The position numbers and the translations under genes are program-made. Positions 26,577 through 35,864 of a stretch of 64,000 nt of DNA are shown piece after piece; positions within the stretch are counted from its first letter, which is position 1, and the number at the start of each line of letters is the position of its first letter. The notes under the pieces were generated by a model. The model had not been told where the DNA came from and ran no database searches. It was given only the letters and a program-made list of their open reading frames with translations. The stretch covers positions 8,914,001-8,978,000 of the forward strand of contig NZ_CP108088.1 in assembly GCF_036192275.1 (NCBI RefSeq). The letters run 5' to 3'. Source of the stretch: Streptomyces sp. NBC_00250. GTDB lineage: Bacteria > Actinomycetota > Actinomycetes > Streptomycetales > Streptomycetaceae.

Positions 26577-27182
26577 TCAAGGTCGTAGCCCGACGTGTTT
26601 GAGGGCGATCACGCTGAGGTCGGTGATGGCTTTCCGGTCCCCCTGACGCCAGGCATCGGCCCATCCGCCCGGCGGGACCGGCAACTTGGCGAGCGCGGCT
26701 GGAGGACCGGTGAGAGCGCGCAAGGCGAGCAGATCGGCGCCTCCGGGAGCCTCGGCGAGGCGGCGCAGGGTGCTGCTGCGCCGGATCCAGAGCAGGCGCG
26801 GCGGCAGCCACAGCAGCAGGACGAAGAACACCGGGATGACGATGAGGGCCGTCGTGATCACGTTGGCGACCTGGCTGACGGCTTCCTGCAGCGACACCCC
26901 CGCGTCGGCGAATCCGGAGCTGGCGTCGGCCGCGGACTGGAGCGGCCTCTGCAGGACGCCCCCGATGAGCGGTACGTCCGACGCCGCGTCTCCCGCGTTG
27001 CCGAGCCCCTCGGCGAGGCGGTCACCGGAACTTTCCACCCTGCGCCCCGGTTCGGCCAACAGCATGATCGTCTCGCGGACGACGAGTGCTGCCCAGACCA
27101 CGGCGGCGATCAGGGCCACGGCGATCAGGTCGACGAGCACCTGGAGGTTCCGACGTGCGGGTGTCTGGGCGTAGAAGCGCAA
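26577..27182 (-). CDS. Uncharacterised membrane protein with two membrane segments
   Basis: 201 residues. The first segment is VLVDLIAVALIAAVVWAALV (about 15-34) and the second is VITTALIVIPVFFVLLLWLP (about 108-127). Between them is a helical, small-residue-rich region (EGLGNAGDAASDVPLIGGVL, then DASSGFADAGVSLQEAV) that would lie outside or form a coiled coil. The C-terminal 70 residues are basic and Arg-rich. Related proteins occur widely in Streptomyces as hypotheticals; I cannot give a function. Start M at 27182. Confidence 0.75.
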   Translation of the reverse strand: MRFYAQTPARRNLQVLVDLIAVALIAAVVWAALVVRETIMLLAEPGRRVESSGDRLAEGLGNAGDAASDVPLIGGVLQRPLQSAADASSGFADAGVSLQEAVSQVANVITTALIVIPVFFVLLLWLPPRLLWIRRSSTLRRLAEAPGGADLLALRALTGPPAALAKLPVPPGGWADAWRQGDRKAITDLSVIALKHVGLRP

Positions 27183-27317
27183 CGAATGACTCCCGTTCGA
27201 GTCGCGGCGTCGAGGAGGTCCGGCCGCCCAGGCCGCGGGGCAGCCGACCGGTCGTCCGATTCAACTCTTCCACCGCGCCTCCCGGGCAAACGTGCGACAC
27301 ACGCGACACGCCGATGC

Positions 27318-27668
27318 TCACCATCGGCCTGGCGAGGTCGACTCCTCACGCTGCACTGCTCGCGACCGGTCGGGCCAGAAGATCGACAAGGGAAGCCGGA
27401 AGGACACCGGTCCAGTGAGGGAGTCCCGACGGACCGGCGCCCGGTCCGGGTGCCGTCGGCAGACGGAGACTTGCTGGTACGACCCGCCCCGGTCGTCGAC
27501 GAGCTCGCCCTGGCCATGACCGGGGCTGAAGAACTTCAGGCCGGACGCGGCGAGGGCGGGGATGGAGTGACCCTGGTGCAGGTAGACCCACGAGCCGTTC
27601 CGGCGGGCGTCGCGGTAGAGCTTCGCGGCATGGTCTCGAGTGGTGCCGTGGATGGCGTAGTGTTGGTC
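27318..27668 (-). pseudogene. Start-less reading frame, probable N-terminally truncated gene next to the tRNA
   Basis: A 116-codon frame on the minus strand has protein-like sequence (HYAIHGTTRDHAAKLYRD, then GSWVYLHQGHSIPALAASGL and KFFSPGHGQGELVDD) but begins just after a TAG at 27669-27671, right beside the tRNA gene, and offers no start codon in its protein-like part. I do not recognise the family. The truncation at the tRNA fits loss through an old integration or deletion event at the tRNA (inference). Confidence 0.4.
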
Positions 27669-27675
27669 CTACCGA

Positions 27676-27749
27676 CGCGGGGTGGAGCAGCTCGGTAGCT
27701 CGCTGGGCTCATAACCCAGAGGTCGCAGGTTCAAATCCTGTCCCCGCTA
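27676..27749 (+). tRNA. Initiator tRNA-Met (CAU)
   Basis: A 74-base cloverleaf with anticodon CAT and no encoded CCA. The anticodon stem has the three G-C pairs (GGG and CCC) typical of initiator tRNA. The 1-72 position is unpaired (C and T), also an initiator feature. The T-loop is GGTTCAAATCC. A strong hairpin follows at 27758. Confidence 0.95.
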
Positions 27750-27757
27750 CTGAAGTC

Positions 27758-27794
27758 GCATGAGGCCCGGATCCTGTGGATCCGGGCCTCATGC
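27758..27794 (+). terminator. Terminator hairpin after the initiator tRNA
   Basis: A perfect 17-bp stem (arms beginning GCATGAGGCCCGG and ending CCGGGCCTCATGC) with a TGT loop starts 9 bases after the tRNA. There is no T-run, as is common for Streptomyces terminators. Confidence 0.85.
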
Positions 27795-27977
27795 ATGTAC
27801 CTGCACCTCAAGCCTTGCATCCGGGTGGAGCCACTTGACCGCTCCTCAAGGTGTTCGACGGCTGAGGAGGCCGGGCCGGGGCCCGTCCCACGGGACGTCG
27901 GTCGCAGGACGGGCAACCCGCACAGGCCCCGAGCGCGACAGCCGCCGCCGGAGAGGCCGGGCAGGAGCAGGCTTGCC

Positions 27978-28358
27978 TCAGATGGCGACCGAGAGCAGAT
28001 CCACCACGAAGACGAGCGTCGAACCCGCCGGGATCAACGGCGAGGGCGACTGGTTGCCGTAGCCGAGACGCGGGGGAACGACGATCTCGCGCCGACCGCC
28101 GACCTTCATCCCCCTGATCCCCCGGTCCCAGCCCTTGATGACCCTGCCACCGCCCACAGCGAACTTGAACGGCTGGCCCCGGTCCCAGGAAGCGTCGAAC
28201 TCCTTCCCGGACTCGAAGGTGACTCCGACATAGTGAACCTGAACCACCCGGCCAGGCTTCGCCTCGGCCCCGTCCCCGACGACCAGGTCCCGGGTCGTCA
28301 GCTCGGTGGGAGCGTCTCCTTCCGGAAGGTCGATCTCGGGCTTCGTCAGTTCACCCAT
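27978..28358 (-). CDS. FKBP-type peptidyl-prolyl cis-trans isomerase
   Basis: 126 residues, a single FKBP domain. Core motifs are VVQVHYVGVTFESGKEFDAS, PFKFAVGGGRVIKGWDRGI, MKVGGRREIVVPP, LGYGNQ and LVFVVDLLSVAI, with the conserved Tyr, Phe, Asp and Trp of the proline-binding pocket. There is no signal peptide, so it acts in the cytosol on protein folding. ATG 28358 gives the usual Streptomyces FKBP length; an upstream frame start at 28643 adds 95 residues of non-family sequence and is rejected. Confidence 0.93.
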   Translation of the reverse strand: MGELTKPEIDLPEGDAPTELTTRDLVVGDGAEAKPGRVVQVHYVGVTFESGKEFDASWDRGQPFKFAVGGGRVIKGWDRGIRGMKVGGRREIVVPPRLGYGNQSPSPLIPAGSTLVFVVDLLSVAI

Positions 28359-28653
28359 GGCAGCCTCATCACTCTCCGCCGGAAGCCCTCGTACGGACCA
28401 GCCGGGCGCATGGTCACTCCACGCAGCAGATGGCCACGCTACCGACAATGCCGTTCCCTGGAGCACGACGAATCGAACCGAGCACGGCGCTGAGCTGGCA
28501 ATCCGCACGATGGTCGGCATCCGGCCCAGCCACTTGCGCCCGAGCCGGCGGGCGGACAAGCGGCCACCCTCGACCACCACGCCGACGGTGAAGATCTCCG
28601 GCCGCCGCTCCGGGAGGGTCTCGGTGGCCGGGCTGATCGTCATGCGTCCGGGA

Positions 28654-29196
28654 CTACAGCCTCTGGAGGAGGCTGTCCGGCGAGCCGCCGAGGGGCACGG
28701 TCAACCGAGCCCGCCAGCCTTCCTCCGTCAGCACCACCAGCTGGACCGCCGTCGCACGGGTGCGCAGCGGCAGCAGGCTGCCGACCGCAGCGCGTACTTG
28801 GGCGGCGGCCGTCGGGTCGTCTGCGCCCAGAGCGACCGTGACATGGGCGGCGGGTCGCTCCCCGAAGCGGCCCTTGTACGGGCGCACACCGGGCCACTGG
28901 GCGCGGAACGCATCGACGACCGGTTGGAGTCCCGGAACGGCGACGGCGACGAAGCCGGACGCCGTCACCACCACCTCCAAGAGCAGGTCAGCTGCCGGAA
29001 ACTTCGCCGCGAGGGAACGCACGCTCTGCTCGTCCTGATCCGTAAGCGTCGATTCCGGCACGAACGGGTAGAGGAGCGAGACGTGCGCCGGCACCCCACG
29101 ACGTACCAGAGCCGGGTCGATCCGCCATGCCGCATCGAGAAGCGGCGCGGCATCGGGCAGGACAATGACGACGGCAGTGGTTCCTGGCTCTGGCAC
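28654..29196 (-). CDS. 2H phosphoesterase (2'-5' RNA ligase-like)
   Basis: 180 residues with the two His-x-Ser/Thr motifs that define the family: HVSLLYPF (about residue 37) and HVTVALG (about residue 117), about 80 residues apart. Such enzymes open 2',3'-cyclic phosphates or join RNA ends; the exact reaction is unknown. GTG 29196 is taken because the sequence before it is not conserved-looking; a start at 29235 is possible. Confidence 0.8.
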   Translation of the reverse strand: MPEPGTTAVVIVLPDAAPLLDAAWRIDPALVRRGVPAHVSLLYPFVPESTLTDQDEQSVRSLAAKFPAADLLLEVVVTASGFVAVAVPGLQPVVDAFRAQWPGVRPYKGRFGERPAAHVTVALGADDPTAAAQVRAAVGSLLPLRTRATAVQLVVLTEEGWRARLTVPLGGSPDSLLQRL

Positions 29197-29378
29197 GCCA
29201 TCATCATTGCAGGTCAGGCGCGGGCCCCGGCACAACCGGACTCGGTAGTTCGAGGCGGGTGGGAGCGGGGTTCGCGGCGGGCCCGATCACCCGGTGAGCG
29301 CGAGGTGTGCGTGTGGGCGACGGCCTGGACGGTGTGGAGGGCGTGGAGCGCGTGGGGGAGGCCGATGCCGCGATCGCG

Positions 29379-30230
29379 TCAGCGGCGGTACGCGGCTGTC
29401 GCCGTCTCGATGAAGGATCGGATCAGCGGGTTGGTGTCACCCTCGTTCCACACCGCCACCACCCGGCTCGGCGCCATGTCGATCAGCGGCACCACGGCCA
29501 ACTCCGCGGGCAGGTCGTGTCCGAGTGGGGCCAGGCCGACCGTGCCGTTCCACAGCACGGCCTGCAGGCATTCCTGGACGGCGCGCACCACCGGACCCTC
29601 GCGCAGCCTGCCGCCGTTCCAGTACGACTGCCAGACGGGATCGGTCCCCCGCGGGAACTGGAACCAGCGGCGGTCGCGCAGGTCGGCCAGCCGTAGCCGG
29701 TCATGGTGGGCCAGCGGATCGTCGGCGCGCAGGACCACGCCGACCGGATCGCTGCGCAGCTCACGCACCGTCAGGGCGGTCTCGTTGAACGGTGCCCGAG
29801 TCAGGGCGACGTCGACCAGTCCGGCGCGTAGCCCGCAGGTGGGGTCGGTCAGGTCGGTGTCGCGGACGCGGATGTCGATGCCGGGGTGGCGTCGGCGGTA
29901 GGCAGCCGCCAGCCTGGCCACTCCCGGGTCGGTGCCGTCACCCAGGATGCCGACGGTCAGGGTCGCGACACCGGCCGCCGCGCTCACCCGTACGCGGGCG
30001 CGGTCGGCATGGTCGAGCAGGGCCCGCGCCTCGTCGAGCAGCACCACGCCGACCGGGGTGAGCGTGACACCGGCGGGCGAGCGGACGAACAGCAGGGCCC
30101 CGACATCGGCCTCCAACCGCTTGATCGCCCTGCTCAGCGGTGGCTGAGTCATGTGCAGTCGGGTGGCGGCCCTGCCGAAGTGGAGTTCCTCGGCGACGGC
30201 CACGAAGTAGCGCAAGATCTGTAGCTCCAC
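29379..30230 (-). CDS. LysR-family regulator, divergent from a cupin gene
   Basis: 283 residues. Winged helix at the N-terminus (LQILRYFVAVAEELHFGRAA, then TQPPLSRAIKRLEADVG), followed by the periplasmic-binding-like effector domain (TLTVGILGDGTDPGVARLAA onward). GTG 30230 starts the HTH at the usual position; the longer frame to 30749 only mirrors the cupin gene. A LysR-type T-N11-A site lies 8 bases upstream. The likely target is the cupin gene and itself. Confidence 0.9.
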   Translation of the reverse strand: MELQILRYFVAVAEELHFGRAATRLHMTQPPLSRAIKRLEADVGALLFVRSPAGVTLTPVGVVLLDEARALLDHADRARVRVSAAAGVATLTVGILGDGTDPGVARLAAAYRRRHPGIDIRVRDTDLTDPTCGLRAGLVDVALTRAPFNETALTVRELRSDPVGVVLRADDPLAHHDRLRLADLRDRRWFQFPRGTDPVWQSYWNGGRLREGPVVRAVQECLQAVLWNGTVGLAPLGHDLPAELAVVPLIDMAPSRVVAVWNEGDTNPLIRSFIETATAAYRR

Positions 30231-30237
30231 GCTGCAA

Positions 30238-30256
30238 CGATACCCGCTGGGTATCG
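30238..30256. promoter_or_regulatory. LysR-type binding site candidate
   Basis: A perfect inverted repeat, arms CGATACCC and GGGTATCG around GCT, contains ATACC-N5-GGTAT and fits the T-N11-A rule for LysR boxes. It sits between the divergent starts at 30230 and 30312. Confidence 0.75.
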
Positions 30257-30311
30257 ACGTACGGGGATAGGTCTTGGACAGCCACGGGGCCGCGGCGATG
30301 CACTTGCGGGC

Positions 30312-30806
30312 ATGACCGACGTAGCGAAGACCAGCGAGTCGCAGGCAGACCCCTCCGTATCGGTGGTGGGACCTGGCGACGGAGAGACGATCGTCCTGGG
30401 CACCACGCGCATGCGCATCCTCGAGGACGGCGGCCGCACCGGGCACCGCCTCGCGATCGCCGAGTCCGTCCTCGCCCCGCACACGCAGGGACCGCCGCAG
30501 CACCGCCATGCCCGGCACGACGAGGGCTTCTACATCCTCTCCGGAACCGTCCGGTTCACCGTCGGGGACGAGGACCACGAGGCCACCGCGGGCACGCTCG
30601 TGATGGTTCCACCAGGCACGCCGCACACCTTCGCCAACCCGACCGACCAACCCGCAGTCATGCTCAGCACGTTCACCCCCGACCTGTACGTGCAGTACTT
30701 CCGAGACCTCCAGGACATGAACGCCGACGGCCGGCCGCTGACGCCACAAACCAACATCGACGCGATGAGCCGCTACGCGACCGAGCCCGCCACCGACTTC
30801 ACCTGA
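30312..30806 (+). CDS. Cupin-domain protein
   Basis: 164 residues with one cupin barrel. Motif 1 includes PPQHRHARHDEGFYILSGTV (metal-binding His and Glu), motif 2 includes VPPGTPHTFANP. The C-terminal tail after the barrel is helical. Small cupins can be dioxygenases, isomerases or sensors; the substrate is unknown. Regulation by the divergent LysR protein is probable. Confidence 0.85.
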   Translation: MTDVAKTSESQADPSVSVVGPGDGETIVLGTTRMRILEDGGRTGHRLAIAESVLAPHTQGPPQHRHARHDEGFYILSGTVRFTVGDEDHEATAGTLVMVPPGTPHTFANPTDQPAVMLSTFTPDLYVQYFRDLQDMNADGRPLTPQTNIDAMSRYATEPATDFT

Positions 30807-30973
30807 AGCCGACGGGACGGCTCGGCCGTACTCCTCCCCATCTGCAGGGCCGGGGCTCGGTCGCCCTTCGGTGGCCAGCCTCCTCCGATCACGGACCGCG
30901 TCTTCGGCAGGGCTTTTCCCGCAATCGACTCAAACGACTGGCCCCGAGAACCGGCGGCCCATGAACGGGAACC

Positions 30974-31333
30974 ATGAACATCGCCTATGTGATCGTCGCC
31001 GGACTGCTCGCCCTCTTCTACCTCTACGCGGGTGCGATGAAGGTGATCCGAAGCCGTGACCGACTCCGACCGATGATGGCCTGGGTCGACCGCATACCGC
31101 TGGCCGCCACCAGGGCGCTGGGTGTGGTCGAGATACTCGGTGCGACCGGGCTGATCCTGCCGCCGCTGACCGGCATCGCTCCCTGGCTGGCTCCCGCCGC
31201 TGCCATCGGGTTCGTACTCCTGCAGACCGGTGCGGTCGCCGTCCATCTGACCGGCGAAGACGACCGGATCACACTCAACATCGGGCTCATCGCCGCCGCA
31301 GCCGTGACCATCTGGCTGGCCGCCGGGCTGTGA
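30974..31333 (+). CDS. DoxX-like membrane protein
   Basis: 119 residues with four hydrophobic segments: IAYVIVAGLLALFYLYAGAM, then around ALGVVEILGATGLILPPLTG, LAPAAAIGFVLLQTGAVAVH and LIAAAAVTIWLAAGL. The YAGAMKVI motif after segment 1 and the EILGATGL motif in segment 2 are typical of DoxX-like proteins. Their function is not established. ATG 30974 follows GGGAACC. Confidence 0.8.
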   Translation: MNIAYVIVAGLLALFYLYAGAMKVIRSRDRLRPMMAWVDRIPLAATRALGVVEILGATGLILPPLTGIAPWLAPAAAIGFVLLQTGAVAVHLTGEDDRITLNIGLIAAAAVTIWLAAGL

Positions 31334-31356
31334 TCAAGCACGGCCCGGCACCCGGC

Positions 31357-32019
31357 TCAGGTTCCGGGGAGGATGCGGCGCGTCTCGTAGGCCCACATCG
31401 CGATCTCGACCCGGTTGCGGGCGCCGAGTTTGGCCATCAGGCTGGCCAGATGCGTCTTCACCGTGCTGAGGCTGATGTGCAGCGCGTCGGCGATCTCGGT
31501 GTTGGTCAGCCCGCGGGCGACGGCGAGGAGCACCTGCTCCTCGCGGGCGGTGACGGGGGAGACCGGCTGGGCCGCGGGCCGGCCGGCGGGCAGGTCCGCG
31601 AACGCCTGGAGCAGACGGACGGTGACGCTGGGCGCGATGAGCGCCTCCCCGTCGGACGCCGACCGTACGGCCTGGGCCAGAAGGTCCGGTCCTGTGTCCT
31701 TGAGGAGGAATCCGCGGGCGCCGGCACGCAGTGAGCCGTAGACGTACTCGTCGAGGTCGAACGTGGTGATGACGACCACGGCCAGCGGGTCGGCGACGCC
31801 CGGGCCGGCGACCAGCCGGGTGGCCTCGAGCCCGTCGAGTACGGGCATGCGGATGTCGAACAGGCAGACGTCGGGGCGCAGTTCGCGGGCCAGACGTACC
31901 GCTTCCTGTCCGTCGGCTGCCTCGCCGACCACCTCGATGCCGGGCTGGGCGTTCAGCATGATCCGCAGCCCGGTGCGGATGATGGCCTGGTCGTCAGCGA
32001 CGAGGACGCGGATGGGCAC
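31357..32019 (-). CDS. NarL/LuxR-type response regulator
   Basis: 220 residues. Receiver domain with acidic pair (VLVADDQAIIRTGL), phospho-acceptor Asp in DVCLFDIRMP (about residue 54), Thr in VITTF and Lys in LLKDTG. C-terminal LuxR HTH: TAREEQVLLAVARGLTNTEI, then LHISLSTVKTHLASLMAKLG. GTG 32019 is the best start; it lies inside the end of the histidine kinase gene (26-base overlap), so the pair is coupled. Its probable target is the divergent MMPL exporter gene. Confidence 0.92.
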   Translation of the reverse strand: MPIRVLVADDQAIIRTGLRIMLNAQPGIEVVGEAADGQEAVRLARELRPDVCLFDIRMPVLDGLEATRLVAGPGVADPLAVVVITTFDLDEYVYGSLRAGARGFLLKDTGPDLLAQAVRSASDGEALIAPSVTVRLLQAFADLPAGRPAAQPVSPVTAREEQVLLAVARGLTNTEIADALHISLSTVKTHLASLMAKLGARNRVEIAMWAYETRRILPGT

Positions 32020-33166
32020 CGCTCTCGGTCCTCCCTCTCGGCAGTTCGGCTTCGACATGCCAGCCCTGGTCGGCGCCGGGGCCGGCTTGTAGTGTGCCGC
32101 CGAGCAGCGTCGCGCGCTCGCGCAGTCCGGTAAGTCCGTATCCCTCGCGACCCCGGCCGGTGCGCCGGCCGTTGTCCCGCACGCTCACCCGTACCGTGTG
32201 CCGTTCCGCGGCGACCCGGACGACGACCTCGGTCGCGTCGACCGCATGGCGCAGCGCATTGGTCACCGACTCCTGCACGATCCGGTAGACGGCGGCGTCC
32301 ACGGCCGGTGGCAGCGTGTCCAGTTCGCCGTCGAGCCCCAGGTCGACCCTGAGGCGACCACCCGGGGTGCGCACCAGGCGCTCCAGATCCGCGACGCCGG
32401 CGGGCGGCGCCAGCTCGGCGCCGGCCTCGCGGTTGCGCAGCGCGGCGACCATGGCGCGCATCTCCTCCAGTGTGCGCGCCCCTTCCTCCTCGACCCCCTC
32501 CAGCGCCTCGACGGCGGCGGACGGGTCGGTGCCCGCGAGCACCCGGCCCGCCTGGGCGCTGATCACCATGGCCGAAACGTGGTGGGCCACCGTGTCGTGC
32601 AGTTCCCGGGCGAGCTGCTCACGCTCGCGGGAGCGCACCTGCTCCAACTGTCGCTCGCGAGCGGTCCCCCAGAACCGCACGACGGCCCCGATCAAGCCGG
32701 GCAGCCACAGAAAGACGAAGCCCCCGACCTGTTCGGCGGCCTGGGTGTCGTCCGCGACGACCCCCAGCACGAAGGCTGTGAGGATCACCGCGCTGCCCAG
32801 CACGATCTCCCGTCCCGATCCCCACCGGGGCAGCGCGTACACCAGCACGAGCACGACCATGCTGGTGTCCAGGCCGACGTGCTCGCGCGGTGCGGCGACC
32901 AGCGAGGCCAGCTGGAGCAGGATCACCGAGCCGAACCCCAGCGTGACCATCGCCAGTGGGCGGGTCCGGCGCCACAGGGGCAGCAGGCACAGCCATACGG
33001 CGAACACCACCGCCACCGGCCGCCACACGACGTTCTCGCGCAGGGTGGCCTCCAGCGCCACAGCGCCCAGGCTCGCGGCGAGCAGCGCCCAGTCCCGCCA
33101 CACCCGGGCGGGCGCGTCGGGCGGCCGGGGTTCGGTCCACAGGGTTCGCAGGTCGTCTCGCAGCAC
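31994..33166 (-). CDS. Sensor histidine kinase (HisKA_3 / NarL-partner type)
   Basis: 390 residues. Five or six hydrophobic segments in the N-terminal 165 residues form the sensor. The dimerisation and phosphorylation helix reads ARELHDTVAHHVSAMVISAQ, with the phospho-accepting His at about residue 192. The ATPase region has VYRIVQESVTNALRHA (N box), VRVSVRDNGR (G1) and GYGLTGLRERATLLGG (G2). There is no large external sensing domain, so it probably detects a change in the membrane. Divergent from the MMPL gene. Confidence 0.92.
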   Translation of the reverse strand: MLRDDLRTLWTEPRPPDAPARVWRDWALLAASLGAVALEATLRENVVWRPVAVVFAVWLCLLPLWRRTRPLAMVTLGFGSVILLQLASLVAAPREHVGLDTSMVVLVLVYALPRWGSGREIVLGSAVILTAFVLGVVADDTQAAEQVGGFVFLWLPGLIGAVVRFWGTARERQLEQVRSREREQLARELHDTVAHHVSAMVISAQAGRVLAGTDPSAAVEALEGVEEEGARTLEEMRAMVAALRNREAGAELAPPAGVADLERLVRTPGGRLRVDLGLDGELDTLPPAVDAAVYRIVQESVTNALRHAVDATEVVVRVAAERHTVRVSVRDNGRRTGRGREGYGLTGLRERATLLGGTLQAGPGADQGWHVEAELPRGRTESGAHPRPRR

Positions 33167-33341
33167 GGTTCTCAGCTTAGGTGCCGCGCCGTGCCGCGCA
33201 TCGGCCGAAAGTACGGGGTGTCACTCGGCCCCGGGGCCGACGGATCCGCGGCCCGCGAGCCGATGCCGCGGAGCGCCGCGGCGAGGAACCTCGGCATCGG
33301 AGGCCGTACAAGGACGGCCGACGAGGTGGTTGGAGGACCCG

Positions 33342-35612
33342 ATGCTCTCGAAAGCCCTGTTGCGCCTGGGCACAAGCGCCGCCCGCCATCCCTGGCGGGT
33401 GATCGCGGCATGGCTGATCGCCGCCACGCTTGCGGTCCTCGCCGCGATCGCCATCGGCGGGCGGACCGCGGACTCGATGACCGCTCCGGGACTGGACTCC
33501 CAACGGGCCGCGCAACTGATCGAGCGGGCCGGCACCGGCCAGGAGGGGATGACCGCCCAAGTGGTCGTCACCCCCCTCGACGGCGGTGCGACGTTCTTCG
33601 GCCACGACAGTGCGCGCACCGCTCTCACGCGGCTGCAGACCGAGGTGAAGGGGCTGCCGCACGTGCTCGGCACGAGCGACCCGGCGGGGGCACTCGGCGC
33701 GGGCGGGGACACCGCCGTGCGCGGCGGCCTTGTCTCGGCCGACGGGCGGATCGCGGTCGTCCGGGTGCAGTACCCCGACCAGAGCCGGCTGTCGGCCGAA
33801 GACCTCGACGCCCTCGTCGATCTCGGCGACCGGCTGCGCGCCGAGCTGCCCCTGCGCATCGAGATGGGCGGGAACCTCTTCTACGCCTTCTCCGACCCCG
33901 ACGGCGGAGCGAGCGAGCTGATCGGCCTCCTCGCCGCGGCCACGATCCTGTTCCTGGCGTTCGGTTCGCTCGTCGCCGCCGCGCTGCCGATCGGCATGGC
34001 GGTCTTCGGGCTGACCGTCGGGGTCGCCACGATGACGGTACTGGCAGGGGTGACGGACGTCCCGACCTTCGCCCCTGTCCTGGGCAGCATGGTCGGGCTC
34101 GGAGTGGGCATCGACTACGCGCTGTTCGTGCTCGCCAGGCACCGGGAGTACCTCGCGCGCGGGCTCGATCCCCGCGAGGCGGCGGGGCGAGCGGTGGCCA
34201 CGGCGGGGAGGCCCGTTGTCTTCGCCGGCGGCACCGTCGTCGTATCGATCCTCGGCCTGGCGGTCGCGAACGTACCGTTCATGACGGTGGGCGGGATCGC
34301 CGTCTCGATCGTCGTTCTGATCATGGTGATCGCGTCGGTGACGCTGCTGCCGGCCTTCCTCGGCGCCGCCGGCCCACGCCTGGCCCGGGCCGGCCGGATC
34401 GGCCGCGCTCTGCAGACCAGGAAGCCGGGCCGACTCGCACGGCGGCGGGACCCGGCGGCAGGCGCCGCCCACGCCGCCGGGTGGCGTCGCTGGATCGGGC
34501 ACGTCAGCCGGCACCCGGTGCCGTACGCGGTCGGCGCGGCGGGGCTGCTGCTGACCGCGGCGCTGCCCGTGCTCGGCCTGCGCGTCGGCCTGCCCGACGA
34601 CGGCTCACTGCCCCACAGCCGTACCGAGCGCCGGGCCTACGACCTCGTCGCCGAGGGGTTCGGCCCGGGCACCAACGGTCCCCTCGTCATCGCCGCGGAC
34701 CCCACCGGTGATCCGGGAGTGCTGGACCGAATCGTCGCAACGGTCGCGGCGGATCCGGGCATCGCATCCGTCGCGCCGACGCACATCGATCGGGCCACCG
34801 GCATCGCGACCCTCGTGGTGTTCCCGACCACCAGCCCTCAGGACAAGACCACGGCCGACACCATCGCCCGGCTGCGCACCGACGTGCTGCCCACGGCGAT
34901 CGGGCACGGCCCGGCCAGGGCCCACGTCGGCGGCGCCGCCGCGAGCCTGTCCGATGTGGGCCAACGCACCAGCCAACGCCTGCCGGCGTTCGTCGCCGCC
35001 GTGCTGGCGATGTCGTTCCTGCTGCTGATGCTGGCCTTCCGCTCGATCCTCGTACCGCTCAAGGCGGTACTGCTGAATCTGCTGAGCATCGGCGCGTCCT
35101 ACGGCATCATGGTCGCGGTCTTCCAGTGGGGCTGGGGAGGCGCACTCATCGGGCTGGAAGCGACGGTTCCGATCGTGTCGTTCATCCCGATGTTCCTCTT
35201 CGCCATCCTGTTCGGCCTGTCGATGGACTACGAGGTGTTCCTCCTCTCCCGCGTACGCGAGGAGTACCTGCGCACCGGCGACAACCGCACGGCGATCGTC
35301 GAGGGCGTCTCGGGCACCGCCCGGATCATCACCTCGGCCGCCCTCATCATGGTGGCGGTCTTCCTGTCCTTCGCCGTCGCCGAGGACCCTTCCACCAAAA
35401 TGTTCGGGCTCGGCCTGGCCACCGCGATCTTCATCGACGCCACGGTCGTCCGCATGGTGCTGGTACCGGCGACCATGACACTCCTCGGCCGGACCAACTG
35501 GTGGCTGCCGAAGTGGCTGGACCGGATGCTTCCCCACGGCCCGGTCGGCACCGACGACACCGACGCGGAATCCACGGGTGAGGCCCCGCGTCCACGGCTG
35601 GTCGACCGTTGA
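33342..35612 (+). CDS. MMPL/RND-family exporter
   Basis: A 756-residue membrane protein with two repeats of a soluble loop plus six-segment bundle, the MMPL architecture. The first half has GVGIDYALFVLARHREYLAR and the second half FGLSMDYEVFLLSRVREEYL, each carrying the Asp-Tyr pair of the proton relay. The start at ATG 33342 follows TGGAGGACC; longer frames reaching 32316 mirror the kinase gene and are not real. Such proteins export lipids, siderophores or toxic compounds. The divergent two-component system probably controls it. Confidence 0.93.
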   Translation: MLSKALLRLGTSAARHPWRVIAAWLIAATLAVLAAIAIGGRTADSMTAPGLDSQRAAQLIERAGTGQEGMTAQVVVTPLDGGATFFGHDSARTALTRLQTEVKGLPHVLGTSDPAGALGAGGDTAVRGGLVSADGRIAVVRVQYPDQSRLSAEDLDALVDLGDRLRAELPLRIEMGGNLFYAFSDPDGGASELIGLLAAATILFLAFGSLVAAALPIGMAVFGLTVGVATMTVLAGVTDVPTFAPVLGSMVGLGVGIDYALFVLARHREYLARGLDPREAAGRAVATAGRPVVFAGGTVVVSILGLAVANVPFMTVGGIAVSIVVLIMVIASVTLLPAFLGAAGPRLARAGRIGRALQTRKPGRLARRRDPAAGAAHAAGWRRWIGHVSRHPVPYAVGAAGLLLTAALPVLGLRVGLPDDGSLPHSRTERRAYDLVAEGFGPGTNGPLVIAADPTGDPGVLDRIVATVAADPGIASVAPTHIDRATGIATLVVFPTTSPQDKTTADTIARLRTDVLPTAIGHGPARAHVGGAAASLSDVGQRTSQRLPAFVAAVLAMSFLLLMLAFRSILVPLKAVLLNLLSIGASYGIMVAVFQWGWGGALIGLEATVPIVSFIPMFLFAILFGLSMDYEVFLLSRVREEYLRTGDNRTAIVEGVSGTARIITSAALIMVAVFLSFAVAEDPSTKMFGLGLATAIFIDATVVRMVLVPATMTLLGRTNWWLPKWLDRMLPHGPVGTDDTDAESTGEAPRPRLVDR

Positions 35613-35864
35613 CTCAACTCCTGCCCGCCCTTGGCGTCCGGCACCTCGGCGCGTCACCTGGACGAACGAGTCCGATGCCTGACGGTGTATCCGGGATGCG
35701 ACGTCGACCGATACATGGCCATGTCGATCGGTAGCCGACCAGGCCGCAGCCCGACAGGCCCGCGTGTGCCGGATTGAAGGAGGGGCCAGGGATTTCCCTT
35801 TGGCCGACCGTGCTGGCCATACCCTGGTGAATGGCCGGCACGGCTTTGTCATCGGGGGTGGCTG

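Noticed and set aside
32316..33341. Long plus-strand frame continuing upstream of the MMPL exporter
   Set aside because: It mirrors the histidine kinase on the minus strand, and the exporter has a strong ribosome site at 33342.
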